Source: Spirochaetia bacterium
Lineage (GTDB): Bacteria; Spirochaetota; Spirochaetia; Sphaerochaetales; Sphaerochaetaceae
NCBI GenBank assembly: GCA_900769955.1
Contig: CAAGIP010000005.1
Location: 1-9,939, forward strand
Direction: 5' to 3'
Length of the DNA stretch: 9,939 nucleotides
The position numbers and the translations under genes were made by a program. Shown here piece after piece: positions 5,771-9,939 of the stretch (the first letter of the stretch is position 1; the number at the start of each line of letters is the position of its first letter). Below the pieces are notes generated by a model, which saw only the letters and a list, made by a program, of their open reading frames with translations, was not told the DNA's origin and ran no database searches.

Positions 5771-7045
5771 TCAGTCCTCCATCATAAGGGAAAGTATTTC
5801 CTTATCAGTTTCACGCATTCCTTCCTTTCCCATCTTTCCGAATGCCCTGATCGTCTTTTCAATGTCATCCTTCACAAGCCCGTCCCCGCTCTGGAATGAA
5901 GTCTTCTCCTCAAGACTCATTTCCATGGCCAGGATCGCCGCTTCAAGGGATGATGATATCTTGGCAGCACATGATGCCTTTGCTCCGTCGCACACTATTC
6001 CGCCCACCATGGCAAGGGTATTGGAAACAGCCTTCGCTATCTCAGTCTCCCCTCCTCCCATAAGGTATGCAATTCCCGCGGACGCACCCGCTGATGCCGA
6101 GACCGCTCCGCAGTATGCGGAAAGAGGTCCTATGTACTTCTTCTGATGGATCGCAGTCAGGTTTGAAAGCGCAAGTGCCCTGAGCACCTTCTCTTCAGGT
6201 GCATCCAGATACTCACCGTATTCCACAACGGGAAGCGACACGGTCAGTCCCTGGTTTCCGCTTCCGCTGTTGATGACGACGGGAAGCGAGCATCCAGACA
6301 TCCTGGCATCGGACCCGGCCGATGCATATGCCCTTGCCCTGATCCTGACATCATCCCAGTCATAGAGCTTTTTCAGTGTCTTTCCGATCGAACAGCCGTA
6401 GGAATTCCTGAGGCCTTCCTCAGCTATCGCACGGTTGAGTTCCACCTGTCTTGTCAGAGGCCTCCTTATGGCCTCAACATCAACTTCCTCTGCGTAGCGA
6501 AGGATGTCTGAAAGATTAAGCTGTTCCCTGAGGGCCTCAAGGTCATCTGAACCTGCCTTTTCCTCCGAATGACTTTCAATTACTTTTCCGTTTCTCGTGA
6601 GCGAATAAAGCTCATCATGGCACTCCTTAAGGACTGCCTCCGACCAGTCATCTCCTGAAATCGCCTTGGCACTCACATAGAGGCCTGCAATACCTTCGGC
6701 AAGTGAAACCGTGCACACATCACTGCCAAGGAGGGAAGAAACCCTGCACCTGACAGCGTCATCCACCGTTGAAAGCACCTCAAGGTGGAGGGAAGCCTTT
6801 CCGCCCAGTGCTCCGAGCAGGGCTGCGGCCTCGATGCCCTTCATTCCTCCGGAATTGGGAACAGTGACGCTCTTCACGTTCTTGACGACGTTTCCCGAAC
6901 ACCTGACCTCAAGCTTCTCAAAGGGCTTTCCCAGTGCCTCTGCGGCAGCTGCGGAAGCATATGCGATGGCAACCGGCTCTGTACAGCCGAGTGCGGGCTT
7001 CAGTTCTTCAGTAAGTATCTTTGTATATGCAGAAAAAATATCCAT
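5771..7045 (-). CDS. cyuA: L-cysteine desulfidase, UPF0597/YhaM family (serine dehydratase alpha-like)
   Basis: Iron-sulfur enzyme that splits L-cysteine to pyruvate, ammonia and hydrogen sulfide, as shown for Methanocaldococcus CdsB and enterobacterial CyuA (YhaM). The 424-aa length is usual. Recognisable blocks are LKPALGCTEPVAIAYA (15-30), VKSVTVPNSGGMKGI, SDARMSGCSLPVVINSGSGNQG (245-266; SDARM and NSGSGNQG are hallmark pieces), LSAYCGAVSASAGASAG (308-324) and GGIVCDGAKASCA (348-360). C21, C252, C312, C352 and C359 are candidate cluster ligands. It is first in the minus-strand operon. Unlike enterobacterial cyuAP, no CyuP transporter or Lrp-type CyuR regulator is adjacent; a TetR-family gene lies divergently instead. 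No clear ribosome binding site precedes the ATG. Some homologues are annotated as serine dehydratase, so exact substrate is inferred. Confidence 0.88.
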   Translation of the reverse strand: MDIFSAYTKILTEELKPALGCTEPVAIAYASAAAAEALGKPFEKLEVRCSGNVVKNVKSVTVPNSGGMKGIEAAALLGALGGKASLHLEVLSTVDDAVRCRVSSLLGSDVCTVSLAEGIAGLYVSAKAISGDDWSEAVLKECHDELYSLTRNGKVIESHSEEKAGSDDLEALREQLNLSDILRYAEEVDVEAIRRPLTRQVELNRAIAEEGLRNSYGCSIGKTLKKLYDWDDVRIRARAYASAGSDARMSGCSLPVVINSGSGNQGLTVSLPVVEYGEYLDAPEEKVLRALALSNLTAIHQKKYIGPLSAYCGAVSASAGASAGIAYLMGGGETEIAKAVSNTLAMVGGIVCDGAKASCAAKISSSLEAAILAMEMSLEEKTSFQSGDGLVKDDIEKTIRAFGKMGKEGMRETDKEILSLMMED

Positions 7046-7059
7046 AGGCTGTCTTTCAA

Positions 7060-7089
7060 ATCATAAAGGGGAATGGATGTACTTGTAAA
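7060..7089 (-). promoter_or_regulatory. Candidate promoter of the cyuA operon
   Basis: On the minus strand TTTACA (7089-7084) and TATGAT (7065-7060) are 18 bp apart. The predicted start of transcription near 7053 leaves only about 8 nt before the cyuA ATG at 7045, so the mRNA would be almost leaderless. This agrees with the lack of a ribosome binding site. Confidence 0.5.
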
Positions 7090-7100
7090 GTTTTCTTTCC

Positions 7101-7129
7101 TTGACACTTCTTCACCCCTTTCTTAAATT
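7101..7129 (+). promoter_or_regulatory. Candidate promoter of the TetR-family gene
   Basis: A perfect TTGACA (7101-7106) is followed after 17 bp by TAAATT (7124-7129, 4 of 6 matches to TATAAT). Transcription would start near 7136, directly before the AAGGAGGAGGG ribosome binding site at 7136-7146, so the leader would be very short. Confidence 0.5.
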
Positions 7130-7138
7130 GATGTTAAG
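7122..7138. promoter_or_regulatory. Candidate TetR-family operator
   Basis: CTTAA (7122-7126) and TTAAG (7134-7138) form a 5+5 bp inverted repeat with a 7-bp spacer. It covers the -10 box and likely start of tetR transcription. TetR-family proteins typically bind 15-20 bp palindromes in their own promoter. The match is short, so chance cannot be excluded. Confidence 0.35.
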
Positions 7139-7146
7139 GAGGAGGG

Positions 7147-7704
7147 ATGTCACAGCTTACCAAACTTGCCCTTGAAAACTCACTGAAGAAACTGCTTACA
7201 CAAAAACCCCTTAACAGGATAACGATAAGCGAGATCACGAATGACTGCGGTGTCAACCGCATGACTTTCTACTACCACTTCAGGGATATCTACGACCTGA
7301 TCAGGTGGTCATGCACGAAGGAAGCGGAAATGATACTCGGGGAAATCGACCTCAATGCGTCCTGGCAGCAGGGTATGACCGAAATCCTTCACAGACTCAG
7401 AAACAACAGACTGGTTCTGATAAATGTCTACAGGTGCATCAGCAGGGAAGAAGTCGAACAGTTTCTCCACATCATCCTGGACACGCTTATCGGCAATGTA
7501 ATATCCGCCCTCTCAGCAGGCATGAACATTCAGGAAGCGGACAAAGCCTTCGTCGCACGCATATACTCATACGCCTTCGTCGGTGTGATCCTCGACTGGG
7601 TCAGGGATGACATGAGGGAGGATGAGCGAAGACTTGTGGAAAGATTCTCCCTCGCGATAAAGGATTCGGTACATGTTTCCCTGGAGAATTTCAGGAAACC
7701 CTGA
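7147..7704 (+). CDS. TetR/AcrR-family transcriptional regulator, DhaS-like (TetR_C_8-type C-terminal domain)
   Basis: A 185-aa one-component regulator. The N-terminal helix-turn-helix spans about residues 5-50, with RITISEITNDCGVNRMTFYY (24-43) followed by HFRDIYDLI. The TFYYHF recognition-helix segment is characteristic of TetR proteins. The C-terminal ligand domain has aromatic and cysteine residues (YRCISREEVEQFL, 95-107) and YSYAFVGVILDWV (140-152), as in the TetR_C_8 group that includes the dihydroxyacetone kinase regulator DhaS. AGGAGG 4-5 nt before the ATG supports the start. It is divergent from the cyuA operon with shared promoter DNA, so it most likely regulates that operon and itself. 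The radical SAM gene downstream is separated by a terminator. The ligand is unknown. Confidence 0.88.
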   Translation: MSQLTKLALENSLKKLLTQKPLNRITISEITNDCGVNRMTFYYHFRDIYDLIRWSCTKEAEMILGEIDLNASWQQGMTEILHRLRNNRLVLINVYRCISREEVEQFLHIILDTLIGNVISALSAGMNIQEADKAFVARIYSYAFVGVILDWVRDDMREDERRLVERFSLAIKDSVHVSLENFRKP

Positions 7705-7706
7705 AT

Positions 7707-7739
7707 CCCATCAAAATACCGGATCTGATGGGTTTCTTT
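7707..7739 (+). terminator. Intrinsic terminator after the TetR-family gene
   Basis: CCCATCA (7707-7713) pairs with TGATGGG (7726-7732), closing a 12-nt loop and followed by TTTCTTT. The same 3' arm can instead pair with GAAACCC at 7695-7701, inside the end of the gene. Confidence 0.7.
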
Positions 7740-7763
7740 ACAGGAAGACAGGTTTGCCTAAAT

Positions 7764-7791
7764 TTTAATCACTCACGTAACTCTGTATATT
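7764..7791 (+). promoter_or_regulatory. Weak candidate promoter of the radical SAM gene
   Basis: TATATT (7786-7791) matches 5 of 6 bases of the -10 consensus, with a poor -35 (TTTAAT, 7764-7769) 16 bp upstream. If used, the mRNA would carry a leader of roughly 140 nt containing the structured segment at 7829-7907. Confidence 0.3.
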
Positions 7792-7828
7792 GTAGAAAGA
7801 TATAGCCGATATTAAATTACTTTCAAAG

Positions 7829-7907
7829 CCGGATGGGGACCATGTTTCTGGTACGGGGAGTTCCCGATCCGCTTCTGCCGTTATCCGCTCCCGGGCTCTC
7901 CCCGGGA
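7829..7907 (+). promoter_or_regulatory. Possible structured leader RNA before the radical SAM gene
   Basis: CGGAT (7830-7834) can pair with ATCCG (7867-7871), enclosing two hairpins: ACCA/TGGT (7839-7842 with 7849-7852) and CGGG/CCCG (7854-7857 with 7863-7866). That is a compact three-way junction. A separate 7-bp GC-rich hairpin follows (7889-7895 with 7901-7907, loop CTCTC) and ends 18 bp before the AGGAGG. The second ATCCG at 7883-7887 offers a competing partner for the closing stem. It matches no riboswitch class I know, and short stems of this kind can arise by chance. Confidence 0.3.
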
Positions 7908-7936
7908 CTGGATACACGGGGATACAGGAGGAGTTA

Positions 7937-9277
7937 ATGAGCGTAAGTGACACACTTAAGAAATTCGGCATCGAGCAGAGCATAAAGTATCTTTACAGGG
8001 ATCCGGAGAAAAATCTGAGGATAATCATGGACTGGGCAGATAAGTTCAGTGAAGGTAAGTTCGTGAACCACAGGAAGATGATAAGACAGGCAATTGAAAA
8101 TCCTGACAATCCCTACTATCCGTTCGTCCGCCACATCATAAATGACATTGACCATGATGTGATGAGCACGATCGCCGTGAACTTCTTCATCAATGCAAAT
8201 CTCATCGGATGGAACACTCAGGAGGAATACAGAAATAAGTACGGATGCAACATTCCATGGGCGATCCTCCTTGATCCGACTTCGGCGTGCAACCTTCGCT
8301 GCACCGGATGCTGGGCAGCAGAGTACGGCAACCGTCTCAATCTTTCATTCGACGAGATCGATGACATCATCCGTCAGGGTAAGGAGATGGGAATATACAT
8401 GTACATCTTCACGGGCGGTGAACCCCTTGTCAGGAAAGCGGACCTCATCAGGCTCTGCGAAAAACATGATGACTGCATCTTCCTCGCCTTCACCAACGGC
8501 ACGCTCATTGATGAAGCATTCGCAGATGAAATGCGGAGGGTAAGAAACTTCATCCCGGCAATATCCCTGGAGGGATCGGAAGAAGATACCGACTCAAGAA
8601 GAGGTCCCGGTGTATACAGGAAGGCAAAGCATGCGATGGAACTTCTCCATGAAAGGAAGCTTCCCTACGGAATTTCCTCATGCTACACCAGTGCCAACTG
8701 GGATTCCATCACCTCTGAAGAGTACTATGATTCACTCATAGACATGGGTGCATATTTCATATGGTACTTCCACTACATGCCGGTCGGGAACGACGCATCA
8801 CCTGAACTGCTTCCCACCCCGGAACAGCGGGAGGAAGTATTCAGAAGGATAAGGAAATACCGTCTTTCAAAGCCGCTTTTCGCAATGGATTTCCAGAATG
8901 ATGCGGAATATACGAAAGGATGCATTGCAGGCGGCAGGCGGTACCTCCACATCAATGCAAACGGTGATGTTGATCCGTGCGTATTCATCCACTACTCCGA
9001 TTCGAACATCAGGGAGAAATCCCTTCTTGACGTACTCAGATCCCCGCTGTTCATGGCTTACCACGACGGGCAGCCCTTCAACGAGAACATGCTCCGCCCC
9101 TGTCCGATGCTGGAGAATCCTGAGAAGCTCAGGAAGATGGTAGCTGAAACGGGAGCCCATTCCACTGACCTGCAGTCGCCGGAAAGTGCGGACCATCTAT
9201 GCAGCAAGTGTGACCGTTATTCAGAAGAGTGGCGCGTAAAGGCAGATGAGCTCTGGTCGGAAAGGAAAAAGAAATGA
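7937..9277 (+). CDS. Radical SAM protein with cysteine-rich SPASM-like C-terminus, function unknown
   Basis: A 446-aa radical SAM enzyme. After a helical N-terminal region of about 100 residues comes WAILLDPTSACNLRCTGCWA (108-127), containing the cluster motif CxxxCxxC (C118, C122, C125). The SAM-binding glycine motif GGEPL (160-164) follows. C329 (KGCIAGGRRYLHIN), C348 (DVDPCVFIHYS), C389 (RPCPMLENP) and C422/C425 (HLCSKC) suggest one or two auxiliary clusters, as in SPASM/twitch proteins. Close-looking homologues are common in gut Clostridia under the name 'radical SAM protein'; I know of no proven reaction. The start is fixed by AGGAGGAG 3-5 nt upstream. No precursor peptide gene is visible beside it, so peptide maturation is not supported. 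It is convergent with the ATC-hydrolase-like gene. Confidence 0.88.
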   Translation: MSVSDTLKKFGIEQSIKYLYRDPEKNLRIIMDWADKFSEGKFVNHRKMIRQAIENPDNPYYPFVRHIINDIDHDVMSTIAVNFFINANLIGWNTQEEYRNKYGCNIPWAILLDPTSACNLRCTGCWAAEYGNRLNLSFDEIDDIIRQGKEMGIYMYIFTGGEPLVRKADLIRLCEKHDDCIFLAFTNGTLIDEAFADEMRRVRNFIPAISLEGSEEDTDSRRGPGVYRKAKHAMELLHERKLPYGISSCYTSANWDSITSEEYYDSLIDMGAYFIWYFHYMPVGNDASPELLPTPEQREEVFRRIRKYRLSKPLFAMDFQNDAEYTKGCIAGGRRYLHINANGDVDPCVFIHYSDSNIREKSLLDVLRSPLFMAYHDGQPFNENMLRPCPMLENPEKLRKMVAETGAHSTDLQSPESADHLCSKCDRYSEEWRVKADELWSERKKK

Positions 9278-9290
9278 CGCTGCGTCATTT
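9272..9290 (+). repeat. Perfect hairpin across the radical SAM stop codon
   Basis: AAATGACG (9272-9279) and CGTCATTT (9283-9290) are exact complements around a 3-nt loop, and the TGA stop (9275-9277) lies inside the 5' arm. It precedes the terminator at 9311 by 20 bp. Confidence 0.55.
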
Positions 9291-9310
9291 GAGAATATCC
9301 CCCTCCCTTC

Positions 9311-9346
9311 GGTCGCAGGAAACCCCTGCGGCCGTTTACTTTTTAA
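9311..9346 (+). terminator. Intrinsic terminator of the radical SAM gene
   Basis: A 9-bp GC-rich stem (9311-9319 with 9325-9333, one G-T pair) with loop AAACC is followed by GTTTACTTTTT. The T-run overlaps the stop codon region of the convergent gene. The opposite strand has no T-run, so it acts in one direction only. Confidence 0.85.
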
Positions 9347-9755
9347 CCTTTTTATACCTCAGAGCACAGACATCATCACCTTTGGCAATGCACTTCGGGA
9401 GTTCAAGGATGGCACCGTACTCCTCCCCGATCCCGTGGTCGCCGCACATGGCGATGTCGCAAAGGCGGGCGATGTCCTCATCGCTGCAGCCCTGCTTCTG
9501 CCATGCTTTAACAAGCGGACAGTAGTGAAAGTCCAGAAAGAGTTCATCATCGGTGCTCTTAATTGTGTCCATCTCAAAGACACGCCTAGCCGGTGCCGTG
9601 AAAAGAGTCTTCTTCAGTCCCTTTAAAGAATCGGTCTTACCCTTCTTTACCAGGTTTTTCCCCTGATAAAGCCCGCAGCGCTTTACCGCATCGGGAGCGA
9701 AATCCTCCCAGGATAGTCCCTTCTTTCCAGCTTCATAGTAAAACTCCTTTTTAGT
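9336..9755 (-). pseudogene. L-2-amino-thiazoline-4-carboxylic acid (ATC) hydrolase-like protein, start codon missing
   Basis: The family was named for a Pseudomonas enzyme opening the thiazoline ring of ATC on the way to L-cysteine; most relatives are uncharacterised. The family core is clear: DFHYCPLVKAWQKQGCSDED, LCDIAMCGDHGIGEEYG and IAKGDDVCALRYKKVKK, ending TAA at 9338-9336. Upstream the frame stays open and reads as family sequence: KKEFYYEAGKKGLSWEDFAP, then AVKRCGLYQGKNL and TAPARRVFEM. There is no ATG, GTG or TTG before the internal ATG at 9572, which would give only the last 78 residues. Codons before 9755 (PP, FG) belong to a hairpin sequence. The natural start was probably replaced at that junction. 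An ATG at 9736 with a good AAGGAG lies in another frame and stops after 17 codons. Non-standard initiation or a sequencing error remains possible. Confidence 0.6.
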
Positions 9756-9760
9756 CGGCG

Positions 9761-9794
9761 GAAACCCCTCGGCTCTACCACGGGGAGGAGCCGA
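9761..9794 (+). repeat. Hairpin resembling an IS605/TnpB right end
   Basis: GAAACCCCTCGGCTCTACC followed by ACGGGGAGGAGCCGA resembles, from memory, the common 3' end of IS605-type elements and their TnpB guide RNAs, where a CCCC...GGGGAGGA hairpin borders the insertion site. CCCC (9765-9768) pairs with GGGG (9782-9785). A competing perfect 7-bp stem pairs 9769-9775 with 9788-9794. No tnpB lies beside it, so it would be a solo or degenerate end. Confidence 0.35.
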
Positions 9795-9844
9795 TAATGA
9801 AATAATGAAAAAATATTATTATGTAACAAATTACTCTGATTGTA

Positions 9845-9853
9845 TGGTATAAT
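9845..9853 (+). promoter_or_regulatory. Extended -10 promoter reading off the right edge
   Basis: TGGTATAAT is a consensus extended -10 element in an AT-rich region (9795-9860) without genes. No good -35 is visible, which extended -10 promoters can tolerate. Downstream, one frame reads RIYIEDKAPLIKMAEAY to the window end and looks protein-like, but has no start before the ATG at 9924. A gene may begin or continue beyond the edge. Confidence 0.4.
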
Positions 9854-9939
9854 GATGCTATGAAGCAGACACATCCCGGCACAGTACAGAATATACATTG
9901 AGGATAAGGCTCCGCTCATTAAGATGGCGGAAGCCTACC

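Noticed and set aside
7821..7870. c-di-GMP-I (GEMM) riboswitch suggested by CAAAGCC and GGTACGGGGAGTTCCCG
   Set aside because: The required upstream half (ACGCACAGGGCAAACC with a GNRA-capped stem) is absent and the 3' part deviates from consensus.
9246..9626. 126-aa plus-strand frame after the radical SAM gene
   Set aside because: It overlaps the end of the radical SAM gene and the terminator and is antisense to the ATC-hydrolase-like frame, whose motifs are clear.
9683..9919. 78-aa minus-strand frame including the ATG at 9736
   Set aside because: From the ATG at 9736 it encodes only 17 residues. The part before it crosses the IS-like hairpin and AT-rich spacer and resembles no known protein.

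Overview
The window looks like a bacterial chromosome, most likely a gut- or rumen-type member of the Bacillota (Clostridia or Erysipelotrichia). This is inferred from strong AGGAGG ribosome binding sites, TTGACA/TATAAT-type promoters, simple hairpin-plus-T-run terminators, and the gene families present: UPF0597 cysteine desulfidase, CutC, a DhaS-type TetR regulator, a clostridial-type radical SAM protein and an ATC-hydrolase-like protein. No tRNA, rRNA or CRISPR array was seen.

Positions 1-2365 are a patchwork of broken mobile DNA. From the left edge there is the 5' part of an IS200/IS605 tnpA (minus), then an IS66-family remnant with tnpB (minus) and a recognisable terminus at 708. That terminus abuts, in frame, a GC-rich AAA+ transposition ATPase gene that has lost its N-terminus within the Walker A motif. 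A small acidic ORF and a terminator follow. Next come a 5'-truncated PemK/MazF-like toxin with a strong terminator, and a 180-bp stretch carrying two or three more IS66-type termini without a transposase.

Positions 2396-7704 are the intact core. Four minus-strand genes are packed head to tail with overlaps or a 2-bp gap: L-cysteine desulfidase (cyuA/yhaM type), cutC, an M81/MlrC-like metallohydrolase, and a 23S rRNA uracil-C5 methyltransferase (RlmD/RumA family). They read away from a divergent TetR-family regulator at 7147-7704. The 101-bp gap between them holds a candidate promoter for each side and an inverted repeat suited to be an operator. The likely logic is a TetR-controlled operon that breaks down a cysteine-related or peptide-like compound; the substrate cannot be read from sequence.

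Positions 7705-9939 hold a terminator, a 230-bp spacer with a possible folded leader RNA, a 446-aa radical SAM protein with extra C-terminal cysteines, and a convergent ATC-hydrolase-like gene that lacks a usable start codon. The start region of that gene abuts a hairpin resembling the right end of IS605/TnpB elements. An extended -10 promoter reads off the right edge.
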